From Ruania alba (GTDB taxonomy: Bacteria > Actinomycetota > Actinomycetes > Actinomycetales > Beutenbergiaceae): a DNA stretch of 64,000 bases. The stretch spans positions 620,001 through 684,000 of the forward strand of contig NZ_FNTX01000001.1 of NCBI RefSeq assembly GCF_900105765.1. The letters run 5' to 3'. The position numbers were made by a program, and so were the translations under genes. Each line of letters starts with the position of its first letter. The first letter of the stretch is position 1. A model generated the notes under the pieces. It did no database searches and was not told the DNA's origin. It saw nothing but the letters and a program-made list of their open reading frames with translations. Below are positions 1 through 8,170 of the stretch, piece after piece.

Positions 1-370
1 CGGGGATGAGGAAGCCGGCGCCGAAGATGGTCTCCAGGACGCGTCCGGTGCGGGCTCGTGCCCGGGCGATGGCGTACGCGGCCGGAAGGGTGACGGCGAG
101 CGTGAGCACCTCCGCACCCAGGGTGACGTAGATCGAGCTCACCATGGCGCGGCCGAGGTCGGCCTGGTTGAAGGCGTTCGCGAAGTTCGAGAAGGTCGGC
201 GACAGGCTCGGCAGGAACGGCTGGTCGATGATCTCCACGGTCGACTTCACCGAGGAGATCAGCAGGTAGTACAGCGGGAGAGCGAGTGCGACCACATATG
301 CCCACGCCGCGCCGTGCGCGAGGTACCTGGTGCGGCCGGCCCGGAATGTACCGCGACGTCGTGATGCCAT
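1..370 (-). CDS. Sugar ABC transporter permease, MalG-like (partial)
   Basis: The reading frame is open at the left edge, so only about 123 N-terminal residues are present. They start MASRRRGTFRAG and contain a first membrane segment (about residues 22-40, AYVVALALPLYYLLISS) and a second hydrophobic stretch near residues 85-100. This is the usual start of the MalG-type inner permease of a carbohydrate importer; the EAA loop that would contact the ATPase lies outside the window. The ATG shares one base with the stop of the upstream permease gene (TGATG), so the two are translationally coupled. It is the third gene of a binding protein-permease-permease operon read leftwards. Confidence 0.85.
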   Translation of the reverse strand, partial: MASRRRGTFRAGRTRYLAHGAAWAYVVALALPLYYLLISSVKSTVEIIDQPFLPSLSPTFSNFANAFNQADLGRAMVSSIYVTLGAEVLTLAVTLPAAYAIARARARTGRVLETIFGAGFLIP

Positions 371-1302
371 CAGGACTCCTCGGATTTCTCGTTGAAGAAC
401 GATCGAATTCCCAGCAGGCCGATGGCTCCGATAATGAAGAGCCCGACGGCGATGGCCTGGCTGTATCCGACCTGTTGCCTCCCGAATGCGTAGTCATAGA
501 CCAGGAATGACAAAGTCACCGTGTCATTCCCCGGCCCACCGCGGGTCAGTAAGAGAACCAGGGCGGCCGACCCGAAAAGTGTCCACAGGAATTGCAGCGT
601 GGTCACCACACCGACGAATTCCCGCGCCATCGGCCAGGCGATGGACCTGATGCGCCGCAGATGGCTGCAGCCGTCCAGCTCCGCGGCTTCGAACACCTCG
701 GACGGAAGTGCGGACAGGCGTGCCGCGAACATGACCGTCGAGATCGCCAGCCCGGACCAGATCCCGATCGCGATGATCGCGGCCAGTCCGGTGGCGCCTT
801 CTGCCAGCCAGGGCCGTTGGATTGCATCGAGCCCGACCAGGCCCAGGACGGCGTTCGCCAGTCCCGAGGGTGCGAAGACGCCCGAGAACACCATGGCCAG
901 GGCGGGTGTGGACAGCAGCACCGGTGTGAACAGCAGGGTGCGGATGAACCGGTGCCCGGGTGGGTGCAGGTTGAGGTAGTACGCGAACGCGAACGCCCCG
1001 ACGATGATGATCGGGATGGACACGCCGAGCTGCACGACCGAGTTCACCAACGCCTGGCGGGCGACGTCGTCGCCGATCACCCGGACGAAGTTGTCCAGGC
1101 CGACGAAGGTACGGTCGGCGTTGATCGAACGCCACTCCAGCAGGGCGAAGTAGAACAGCGCTGCGATCGGTCCGACGGAGAAGAGCAGGAACCAGACCAG
1201 AGCTGGGATCGTCGGCAGCAGACCGGCCACGGACCGCACGAGCGAGGACCGGGCCGGACGCCCCGCCGACGAACGGCGGGGCGTCACGGTGTCGGAGCTC
1301 AT
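370..1302 (-). CDS. Sugar ABC transporter permease, MalF-like
   Basis: This 310-residue protein is a binding-protein-dependent permease of the MalF/UgpA type with about six membrane segments, the first near residues 29-50. The cytoplasmic EAA loop that docks on the ATPase is visible at residues 205-211 (EAAELDG). It should form the heterodimeric channel with the partial permease downstream. Its ATG overlaps the stop of the binding-protein gene by four bases (ATGA at 1299-1302), indicating one operon. No ATPase gene lies in the visible part of the operon, so a shared MsmK/MalK-type ATPase probably energises it. The substrate is not certain; the neighbouring glycosidase suggests a beta-linked oligosaccharide. 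Confidence 0.9.
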   Translation of the reverse strand: MSSDTVTPRRSSAGRPARSSLVRSVAGLLPTIPALVWFLLFSVGPIAALFYFALLEWRSINADRTFVGLDNFVRVIGDDVARQALVNSVVQLGVSIPIIIVGAFAFAYYLNLHPPGHRFIRTLLFTPVLLSTPALAMVFSGVFAPSGLANAVLGLVGLDAIQRPWLAEGATGLAAIIAIGIWSGLAISTVMFAARLSALPSEVFEAAELDGCSHLRRIRSIAWPMAREFVGVVTTLQFLWTLFGSAALVLLLTRGGPGNDTVTLSFLVYDYAFGRQQVGYSQAIAVGLFIIGAIGLLGIRSFFNEKSEES

Positions 1303-2570
1303 CCGGAGTAGGCCTCGTCCATCGCCGTGCAGATCGCCTCTGCATCGTTACCGGGGGAGAACGCGATGCTCACCGACCGGTACATCGGGTTGGTGGCCGA
1401 TGCGGGGATGTGCAGGTCAGGCATCACGGCCCAGTCCACCGACTCCGGGAGAGTGGTGAGGGCCTCGGCCAGCAGCGGGTTGCTCTCACTGGCGTCCGAC
1501 CCCTCCGGCAGCACCAGCGGAACGATTCCGCCATCGGTGAGCAGGGAGTCGATGATCTCGTCCTGGTACATGAACGTGATGAACTGCTCGACCGACTCGA
1601 TCTTCTCCTCGCCGTTCTTGCTGACCCAGAACCCGGAGCCAGTGGCGCCCTGGTAGGCGGTGGGCTGGCCGTACTCGCCGTCGCTGGGTCCGGGGAAGCC
1701 GCCCAGCTCGGTCACCGAGATGATCTCTTCCGGCGCCTGCAGGTAGGACCAAGAGCCCATCGAGCCGATGGCAGCCTGGCCGGTGAAGTACTCCGTGGTC
1801 GCGTCATCGACCGTGTATCCCTCGGCGCCGTTCACGAACAGGCCGGCGTCGCGCAGCTCGGCGAACAGCTCGATGCCGCGCATCGCGTTGTCGGACTCGC
1901 AGAACGTGCCCTCTGCGAAGACCTCGACTGCTTCGTCCGCGGGCAGGTAGCTCTGTGCGATCTGCAGGAAGAGCTTCTGGCCGGACCAGTCGTTGCCGCC
2001 TGCCGCCATCGGGGTGATCCCGGCGTCGCGCAGCGCGGTGACGGCCGTGAGCAGCTCGTCGGTCGTCGTCGGGATCTGGTCCACCCCTGCCTCGGCCAGC
2101 AGGTCGGTGTTGAACCACCACGGCCAACTGAAACCGGTGTAGGGGATGCCGCGCAGGTTCCCCTCCTCGTCGGTCCATTCCTCGACGTTGTACTCAGGAA
2201 TGACCTCGTCCAGACCCCACTCGCCGATGTAGTCGTTCAGCGGGACGACGATGCCGTCGATGGCCCAGTTGAGCTGCCGGTCGGTGAGGTTGAGCAGGAC
2301 AACGTCTGCTTCCTCCCCGGCCAGGGCGGAGCTCTCGTATGCCTGGTTCAGGTCGTCGCTGTTGTAGAGCAGCTCGACGGTGATTCCCGTCTCTTCCGTG
2401 AATTGTTCGGTGGCGGCCACCAAAGGCGCATTCTGTGGCTGCGACTCGGTCCAGTTGGTCTGGATCACGAGGTTGTCGGAATCAACCTCGTCGCTGCCAC
2501 CGGAGCACCCGGCAGCGACCATCAGAGCGGCGATCGCCGGCACGGCGATCATTCGAGGACTCGGCTTCAT
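1299..2570 (-). CDS. Extracellular sugar-binding lipoprotein (ABC importer)
   Basis: This 423-residue protein is a family 1 type extracellular solute-binding protein. I place the start at 2570 rather than at the longer upstream frame because an AAGGAG ribosome site sits just upstream and because this start gives a clean lipoprotein signal (basic n-region, hydrophobic core, lipobox with Cys22 in MVAAGC). The mature part has the long acidic, Trp-rich pattern usual for carbohydrate-binding lipoproteins. It is first in the operon with the two permeases and divergent from the LacI gene at 2708. It should capture an oligosaccharide outside the membrane and hand it to the permeases. Confidence 0.9.
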   Translation of the reverse strand: MKPSPRMIAVPAIAALMVAAGCSGGSDEVDSDNLVIQTNWTESQPQNAPLVAATEQFTEETGITVELLYNSDDLNQAYESSALAGEEADVVLLNLTDRQLNWAIDGIVVPLNDYIGEWGLDEVIPEYNVEEWTDEEGNLRGIPYTGFSWPWWFNTDLLAEAGVDQIPTTTDELLTAVTALRDAGITPMAAGGNDWSGQKLFLQIAQSYLPADEAVEVFAEGTFCESDNAMRGIELFAELRDAGLFVNGAEGYTVDDATTEYFTGQAAIGSMGSWSYLQAPEEIISVTELGGFPGPSDGEYGQPTAYQGATGSGFWVSKNGEEKIESVEQFITFMYQDEIIDSLLTDGGIVPLVLPEGSDASESNPLLAEALTTLPESVDWAVMPDLHIPASATNPMYRSVSIAFSPGNDAEAICTAMDEAYSG

Positions 2571-2662
2571 TGCGTGGGCTCCTTCATACGGAAACTGCAG
2601 GGGATAAGAACCGGGCAGGTGGGGGAGAACGGCGCGGTTCATTGGTGCGATGAGCCGCCACT

Positions 2663-2676
2663 GTACACCGGTTAAC
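2663..2676. promoter_or_regulatory. Candidate LacI operator, imperfect palindrome
   Basis: GTACACCGGTTAAC lies between the divergent LacI and binding-protein genes. It has a perfect ACCGGT core and matching GT/AC ends (10 of 14 positions symmetric), the central CpG-type dyad expected for LacI-family proteins. The position suits control of both directions. Confidence 0.5.
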
Positions 2677-2695
2677 TAGAGGGCGCAATGATGGC

Positions 2696-2701
2696 TATAC
2701 T
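2696..2701 (+). promoter_or_regulatory. -10 element, leaderless start of LacI gene
   Basis: TATACT ends six bases before the ATG at 2708. The start point would fall on or next to the initiation codon, and no Shine-Dalgarno sequence has workable spacing, so a leaderless mRNA is likely. Confidence 0.55.
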
Positions 2702-2707
2702 GGAGTC

Positions 2708-3718
2708 ATGTCGCGTCCGACGATCCGTACCGTCGCCGCCGCCGCCGGTGTGTCCGCGGCGGCGGTTTCGCATGCGATGAACGGCAAGCCGAACATCCCG
2801 CCGGCGACGGCACAGCGCATCCGGGCGATTGCTGATGAGCTCGGCTGGCGGCCCGCCAGTGCAGGCAGACGGCTCTCGGGTGTGGTCAGCGACGTCGGGC
2901 TGATTGTCTCCCGATCGCAGGAGGACTTCGAGCGAGACGCGACCTTCGTCCACATCCTCGCGTCCATCTCGATCGAGATCAGCAAGCGTGGGCTCACGCT
3001 TGTCCTGGCTTTCGTGGAGGAGCCCGATGCCGTGCTGGAGGTGTATCGGCGCTGGTGGCAGGAGCAGAAGGTGAATGGCTTCCTGCTGCTCGACCCGGTG
3101 GTGGATGACCCCCGTGCCGAGCTGCTGGCCGAGCTGGGTGTGCCGGCCGTGACGATCGGGCACTCACCTGCGCCGGAGAAGATCCCCGAGGTGACGGTCG
3201 CGGACGAGCACACGATGACCGACCTGATGGAGCATGTGCGCGGACTGGGGCATGATCGGATGGCTCGGCTCAGCGACCCGGACACGACCGTGGCCGTGGC
3301 GCGCCGGAACGATCTGTATTGCGTCTCCCACCGGGACGCCTTCGGAGAGGACGGGATCCTCGTCGTCAGTGACCCGCATGGCCCCGTCGCTACGGACCTC
3401 GAGCAGATCGTCTCCGAGACGGGGACGTCGATCGCCGTCCTGGTGGACAGCGAGCTGATGGCCAGCCGGCTGTACACGGCCGCCCACGAGCACGGCTGGA
3501 CGATCCCGGGAGACGTCTCGGTGATCTCGTGGGAAGACTCCTGGGTGTGCGAGATGCTCGTGCCCCGGTTGACCGCCTTGCGCCCACCGATCAAGGAGAG
3601 CGCACGCGTGGCGCTCGACCTGCTGGCCGCGCAGTTGCGCTCCGAAGGGCCGAAGTCCGGACGAGTGGGCCCACGCGAGCTGATCGAGCGCGACTCCGTC
3701 GCCGACCGTCGTGCCTGA
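2708..3718 (+). CDS. LacI-family transcriptional regulator
   Basis: This 336-residue regulator has the N-terminal LacI helix-turn-helix (residues 5-25, TIRTVAAAAGVSAAAVSHAMNG with hinge-helix region near 50) and a periplasmic-binding-protein-like sensor domain. It is divergent from the sugar importer operon and followed 68 bp later by a glycosidase gene, so it most likely represses both until the imported sugar binds. A dyad at 2663-2676 is a candidate operator. The start is leaderless in appearance (TATACT six bases upstream). Confidence 0.9.
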   Translation: MSRPTIRTVAAAAGVSAAAVSHAMNGKPNIPPATAQRIRAIADELGWRPASAGRRLSGVVSDVGLIVSRSQEDFERDATFVHILASISIEISKRGLTLVLAFVEEPDAVLEVYRRWWQEQKVNGFLLLDPVVDDPRAELLAELGVPAVTIGHSPAPEKIPEVTVADEHTMTDLMEHVRGLGHDRMARLSDPDTTVAVARRNDLYCVSHRDAFGEDGILVVSDPHGPVATDLEQIVSETGTSIAVLVDSELMASRLYTAAHEHGWTIPGDVSVISWEDSWVCEMLVPRLTALRPPIKESARVALDLLAAQLRSEGPKSGRVGPRELIERDSVADRRA

Positions 3719-3786
3719 GTAGCCGTCGCGCCTGAGTAACAGCGTGCTGTTCTGCACGCCCACCGACCCAACGATTGAGGAGCTCC

Positions 3787-5031
3787 ATGCCCGTCGCCGC
3801 GACAGCCCCCCGCTTCGGCGTCAACTACACACCGAGCGTCGACTGGATGTTCCAGTGGATGGCTCTCGATCCGGACGTGGTCCGCGCCGACTTCGATGCG
3901 ATCGCTCGGCTCGGTTTCGACCACGTCCGGGTGTTCCCCCTCTGGCCGGTGCTGCAGCCGAACCGGACGCTGATTCGTCAGCGCGCTGTTGAGGATGTCG
4001 CGACCGTCGTCGAGCTCGGGCACGCGGCCGGGCTGCAGGTGTACGTCGACGTGATCCAGGGTCACATGTCCGGCTTCGACTTCGTGCCGGCTTGGCTGGT
4101 CAACTGGCATCGCGGGAACATGTTCACCGACCCGGGGGCGATCGAGGCGCAGGCCAGGCTCGCCACGGTGCTGCACGACCGGCTCATCGGTCTGCCCGGT
4201 TTCGCCGGGCTTACCCTGGGCAACGAGACGAACCAGTTCGTCGACGATCCCAACCCCGACAAGATGGTGGCTACGCCGGAGCAGGTCACGGCCTGGCTGG
4301 ACGCGGTCATCGGGCCGCTCGCTGCGTCGTCGAAGTCGACGATCGTGCACAGCACGAACGATCATGCCTGGTACCGCAACGGTCACCCCTTCGTGCCGCG
4401 GCACGTCACCGGGCACGGCACCGTCTCCACGGTGCACTCATGGATCTTCAACGGCACAGCGGACCGCTACGGCGGGCTCTCCTCGGAGTCGGTCCGGCAC
4501 GGGGAGTACCTGATCGAGCTCGCGCGCGCCTTCGCTGACGACGTCCGCCGTCCGATCTGGTTGCAGGAGATCGGGGCGCCGGACCGGTGCCTCACGAACG
4601 ACGAGGCACCGGAGTTCGCCGTGCAGTCCATCGAGGCTGCGCTCTCCACCGCTGACCTCTACGGGGTGACCTGGTGGTGCTCGCACGACATCGGCGCCGA
4701 CCTGTCCGACTTCAAGACGTTGGAGTACAGTCTCGGCCTGCTACGCACCGATCAGACGGTGAAGCCGATCGGGCGGAGGATCGCCGAGGTTATCGCCGAC
4801 GCGCGCGCCCGACCGCGGGAGGTGCCGGCCCGGCCGACGGCGGTGCAGATCGAGGTGGACGACGCCCTGGTTCCGCTCGACCGCCCGTCGCTGGGACCGG
4901 GTGGGGCACACTTCGAGGCGTGGCACACGCTCCGCGCTGATGGTGTCCCGGCGGCCCTCGTGACCAGTACTGACGCGCAAGATCCGGCTCGCCTGGCCGA
5001 GCGGGGGATTGCGTCGGTGGTGACGACCTGA
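3787..5031 (+). CDS. Glycoside hydrolase, clan GH-A (GH5/cellulase-like)
   Basis: This 414-residue protein has the landmarks of a (beta/alpha)8 retaining glycosidase: LGFDHVRVFPLWP early on, a probable acid/base Glu147 in LTLGNETNQF, and a probable nucleophile Glu261 in PIWLQEIGAP. No signal peptide is seen, so it should act in the cytosol on sugars brought in by the importer. The ATG at 3787 is chosen over an in-frame TTG 12 bases earlier because GAGGAG precedes it at good spacing. It follows the LacI gene and ends two bases before the convergent MerR gene. A beta-mannosidase, beta-galactosidase or beta-glucosidase role is possible; the substrate cannot be read from the sequence. Confidence 0.8.
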   Translation: MPVAATAPRFGVNYTPSVDWMFQWMALDPDVVRADFDAIARLGFDHVRVFPLWPVLQPNRTLIRQRAVEDVATVVELGHAAGLQVYVDVIQGHMSGFDFVPAWLVNWHRGNMFTDPGAIEAQARLATVLHDRLIGLPGFAGLTLGNETNQFVDDPNPDKMVATPEQVTAWLDAVIGPLAASSKSTIVHSTNDHAWYRNGHPFVPRHVTGHGTVSTVHSWIFNGTADRYGGLSSESVRHGEYLIELARAFADDVRRPIWLQEIGAPDRCLTNDEAPEFAVQSIEAALSTADLYGVTWWCSHDIGADLSDFKTLEYSLGLLRTDQTVKPIGRRIAEVIADARARPREVPARPTAVQIEVDDALVPLDRPSLGPGGAHFEAWHTLRADGVPAALVTSTDAQDPARLAERGIASVVTT

Positions 5032-5033
5032 GG

Positions 5034-5852
5034 TCAGCATCCGGTCCGGAGGGGGCGAACGGGCACCTGGAGTTCGATGAGCTCTTGGCCGTCCGGCGTG
5101 GTGACGGCCATGTGGCGGTACGTGCCCGTTGAGGTGAGTCCGCGCTCGGCGAGCGCGTCGTCGAGGGCGTTCCACGCGTCGCCGAGGTGCACGCCCTGGC
5201 GGTGGCGCACGACGGCGGCCCTCGCCTCCGCGGGGACGGTCACCGTGTCGAACCCGTCTGGTGCCGTTGTGTGGGGGTCGGCGCGGATACCGACCGCGAC
5301 ATCGATCACCGGGATGTCGGTACGTCCGGCGTAGGTCGCGACCGTGCCGACGTTCGACGCGATCCCTGCGGTACCGGCGCGTTCGGTGAGGATGGCGCGC
5401 AACGAGGCCAGCACATGCCCGATCTCTGACTCGTCCCGCGCCTGGCCGTGGACCACCAGGAGGTGGAGCGCGGGCAGCGCGGTGAGTCGGAGTGTGTCCG
5501 TGGTGCCTGCTCGGCCTTGGTCGATCGCGGTCAGTCTGTCCTCGATGTCGGCCAGGCGCCGCTGATCCGCCGTGATCTGCTCCTCCAGTTCCATCCGGCG
5601 GTGCTGCAGCAGTGCGGTGATCTCGGCCAGCGGTGTGCCGTCCCGCAGCAGCACGCGGCAGTCCGCGAGGCTGAAGCCGAGGTCGCGGAGGGCGAGGATC
5701 GCAGCGACCCGTCCCTCTTGGGATGGTGCGTAATGCCGGTAGCCAGTTGCCGAGTCGGTGCGTGCTGGCTCGAGGAGCCCGAGGGAGTCGTAGTGCCGCA
5801 GCATCCGGACCGAGACGTCGGTGCGCCGTGCGAGGTCGCCGATGGTGATCAT
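5034..5852 (-). CDS. MerR-family regulator with GyrI-like effector domain
   Basis: This 272-residue protein begins MITIGDLARRTDVSVRMLRHYDSLGLL, a textbook MerR winged helix, followed by a dimerisation helix (about residues 75-110) and a C-terminal GyrI/AraC-type effector-binding domain. I start it at the ATG at 5852 because the upstream GTG at 5867 lies inside the operator dyad and because a promoter places the transcript start at this ATG. The C-terminal domain binds small organic ligands in relatives, so a drug or metabolite sensor is more likely than a metal sensor; the usual MerR metal cysteines are not evident. It is divergent from the copper ATPase gene and probably autoregulated. Confidence 0.88.
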   Translation of the reverse strand: MITIGDLARRTDVSVRMLRHYDSLGLLEPARTDSATGYRHYAPSQEGRVAAILALRDLGFSLADCRVLLRDGTPLAEITALLQHRRMELEEQITADQRRLADIEDRLTAIDQGRAGTTDTLRLTALPALHLLVVHGQARDESEIGHVLASLRAILTERAGTAGIASNVGTVATYAGRTDIPVIDVAVGIRADPHTTAPDGFDTVTVPAEARAAVVRHRQGVHLGDAWNALDDALAERGLTSTGTYRHMAVTTPDGQELIELQVPVRPLRTGC

Positions 5853-5858
5853 GGGAAG

Positions 5859-5889
5859 AGTCGACACCGTGACACGGTGTCAGAGTCAA
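5859..5889 (-). promoter_or_regulatory. MerR-type promoter with 19-bp spacer and perfect dyad
   Basis: Read leftwards, a TTGACT -35 (5889-5884) and a TCGACT -10 (5864-5859) are separated by 19 bp. A perfect palindrome, GACACCGTGACACGGTGTC at 5863-5881, fills the spacer. Long-spacer promoters with the dyad between the hexamers are the hallmark of MerR activation by DNA distortion. The predicted start coincides with the ATG at 5852, six bases past the -10. Confidence 0.75.
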
Positions 5890-5902
5890 CGAGGATCCGG
5901 GA

Positions 5903-5919
5903 ATACCCCAAGGGGGTAT
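5903..5919 (+). promoter_or_regulatory. CsoR-like copper operator
   Basis: ATACCCC-AA-GGGGGTAT is a GC-tract palindrome flanked by AT pairs, matching the operator form known for CsoR-family copper repressors. It covers the likely -35 region of the copper ATPase promoter (possible -10 TATGAT at 5934-5939). No csoR gene is present in the window, so the repressor must be encoded elsewhere. Confidence 0.7.
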
Positions 5920-5958
5920 CGCGTTGCCGTGGTTATGATGAACGATGGAGCGCACCCA

Positions 5959-8085
5959 ATGACCGATGAGCACGCGGCTCGGCACGAGCACGAATCCGTC
6001 ACGCCGCATCAGCATGATGAGCAGCCCGGCCACGCGGGGCACGGGAGCCACGAGGCCCACGAGGGCAGCCACCAGGGCCACGGGGGTCATGAGGGCAGCC
6101 ACGACGGCCACGAGGGACATGGCGGTCACGGCGACCACGGCGACCACGTCGCCCAGTTCCGTCGGCTGTTCTGGATCATGCTCGCCCTCGCCATCCCTAC
6201 GGTCGCCCTGAGCCCGATGTTCGCGAACCTGCTCGGGTACACACCGCCGTCGGGCACGGTCTGGATCCCTGCCGTGCTCGGCACCGTGATCTTCGTCTGG
6301 GGCGGTCGCCCGTTCCTCACCGGGGCGGTGTCCGAGGTCCGTGCGAAACAGCCCGGCATGATGCTGCTGATCGGGATGGCGATCACCGTCGCCTTCGTCG
6401 CGTCCGTCGGTGCCACCCTCGGGCTGATCTCTCACGAGCTGGAGTTCTGGTGGGAACTGGCCCTGCTCGTGGTGATCATGCTGCTCGGTCACTGGATCGA
6501 GATGCGCTCCCTGGCCCGGACCTCATCGGCGCTGGACTCTCTTGCCGAACTACTGCCCGATGAGGCCGAACGGCTCACCGAGGACGGTGGTATCGAGACC
6601 GTCGCACCGGCCGAGCTGGAGCTCTCAGACCTGGTCATCGTCCGGCCCGGCGGGCGGGTCCCTGCCGATGGTGAGGTGATCGAGGGCCGGGCCCACATGG
6701 ATGAGTCCATGATCACCGGTGAGTCTGCGACGGTTGCGCGTGGCGAGGGCGATTCGGTGGTGGCGGGCACGGTCGCGACGGACTCCGGACTTCGGGTCCG
6801 TATCGCAGCAGTGGGGGAGCAGACGGCGTTGGCCGGCATCCAGCGCATGGTCGCGGAGGCACAGTCGTCCTCGACGAAGGTACAGCGTCTGGCGGATCGG
6901 GCGGCCGGCTGGCTGTTCTGGTTCGCTCTCGGGGCGGCCGTGCTGACGGCGATCGTCTGGCTGGCTGTGGGGAGCCCGTCCGATGCGCTCGTTCGCGTGA
7001 TCACCGTGCTCGTGATCGCGTGCCCGCACGCCCTCGGCCTGGCGATCCCGCTCGTGGTCGCCATCTCCACGGAGCGGGCGGCGCGCGCCGGGATCTTGGT
7101 CAAGGACCGATTGGCGCTGGAACGGGCGCGGACCGTTGACGCGGTGCTCTTCGACAAGACCGGCACCCTCACCAGGGGAGAGCCCGGCGTCGTGGAGCTC
7201 GCCGGGACGGATGGTGCCGATGGCGATGAGGTGCTCGCGCTCGCAGCAGCGGCCGAGTCCGACAGTGAGCATCCGCTGGCCCGGGCGATCGTGGCCAACG
7301 CCAGGGATCGCGGGCTCGAGATCGAGGCGGCCGGCGACTTCTCATCGGCTCCCGCGGTGGGGGTGCAGGCCACCGTGGCCGGCCGAACGATTCGGGTCGG
7401 AGGTCCGGCACTGCTGAAGGAGGCCGGGGCCGAGGCGATCGAGGAGAGTTCCGAGTGGGCAGACAACGGGCGTACCGTGCTGCACGTCCTCGCCGACGGT
7501 GAGGTGATCGGAGCGCTCGGCCTGGCTGATGAGATCCGGCCGGAGTCGCACGAGGCGGTTCACGAGCTCCACGAGCGGGGCGTCACGGTGGTGATGATCA
7601 CCGGTGACGCCGAACCGGTCGCGCAAGCGGTGGCTGCCGAGCTCGGTATCGACCAGGTGTTTGCGCAGGTGCGCCCCGAGGACAAGAACGCCAAGGTGCG
7701 TCAGTTGCAGGAGGCGGGCAACGTCGTCGCGATGGTCGGTGACGGCGTGAACGACGCTCCGGCACTCGCGCAGGCCGATGTGGGAATCGCGATCGGGGCG
7801 GGCACCGACGTCGCGGCCGCCTCGGCCGGGCTGATCCTCGCCGGCGACGACCCGCGCTCGGTGTTGTCGATCCTGCGGCTCTCGGCCGGTGGCTATCGCA
7901 TCATGGTGCAGAACCTGTGGTGGGCGTCCGGCTACAACCTGGCCGCCGTACCGCTCGCCGCCGGGGTGCTCGCCCCGATCGGGTTCGTGATGCCGATGGC
8001 GGTGGGAGCGCTGCTGATGTCGGCCTCCACCGTGGTGGTGGCGCTCAATGCGCTGCGGCTACGACGGCTCGATCTGCGCCCCTGA
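5959..8085 (+). CDS. copB: Copper-translocating P-type ATPase, CopB-like (P1B-3)
   Basis: This 708-residue membrane ATPase should export copper. It starts with a His-rich tail (about 18 His in residues 1-63, many as GH repeats) instead of a CxxC metal domain. The ion-path motif is CPH (355-357), not CPC, and the last helices carry NLWWASGYN and MSAST; together these assign it to the CopB/P1B-3 group. Catalytic parts are intact: TGES 253-256, phosphorylated Asp399 in DKTGT, GDGVND from 594. ATG 5959 is chosen over ATGs at 5935/5938 because GGAG lies eight bases upstream. The CsoR-like site upstream predicts copper induction. The gene stands alone and ends at a strong hairpin. Confidence 0.92.
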   Translation: MTDEHAARHEHESVTPHQHDEQPGHAGHGSHEAHEGSHQGHGGHEGSHDGHEGHGGHGDHGDHVAQFRRLFWIMLALAIPTVALSPMFANLLGYTPPSGTVWIPAVLGTVIFVWGGRPFLTGAVSEVRAKQPGMMLLIGMAITVAFVASVGATLGLISHELEFWWELALLVVIMLLGHWIEMRSLARTSSALDSLAELLPDEAERLTEDGGIETVAPAELELSDLVIVRPGGRVPADGEVIEGRAHMDESMITGESATVARGEGDSVVAGTVATDSGLRVRIAAVGEQTALAGIQRMVAEAQSSSTKVQRLADRAAGWLFWFALGAAVLTAIVWLAVGSPSDALVRVITVLVIACPHALGLAIPLVVAISTERAARAGILVKDRLALERARTVDAVLFDKTGTLTRGEPGVVELAGTDGADGDEVLALAAAAESDSEHPLARAIVANARDRGLEIEAAGDFSSAPAVGVQATVAGRTIRVGGPALLKEAGAEAIEESSEWADNGRTVLHVLADGEVIGALGLADEIRPESHEAVHELHERGVTVVMITGDAEPVAQAVAAELGIDQVFAQVRPEDKNAKVRQLQEAGNVVAMVGDGVNDAPALAQADVGIAIGAGTDVAAASAGLILAGDDPRSVLSILRLSAGGYRIMVQNLWWASGYNLAAVPLAAGVLAPIGFVMPMAVGALLMSASTVVVALNALRLRRLDLRP

Positions 8086-8090
8086 GGCAA

Positions 8091-8160
8091 AAGAATCGAC
8101 GGTCCTCAGCCATACAGGTGCCGCCTAGGGCACTGCGTGACTGAGGACCGTCGAGTTCTT
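8091..8160. terminator. Bidirectional terminator hairpin between copB and ehuA
   Basis: The arms at 8091-8109 and 8141-8160 pair along 19 bp with a single bulged base, and a second small stem (GTGCC/GGCAC, 8118-8122 with 8129-8133) sits in the loop. It lies 5 bp after the copB stop and 10 bp from the stop of the convergent ehuA gene. Confidence 0.85.
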
Positions 8161-8170
8161 GCGCGGGTGC

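Noticed and set aside
2695-4437. Long open frame (580 codons) on the minus strand opposite the LacI and glycosidase genes
   Set aside because: It is a high-GC shadow frame with no family features. The plus-strand genes have clear motifs, ribosome sites and complete domains.
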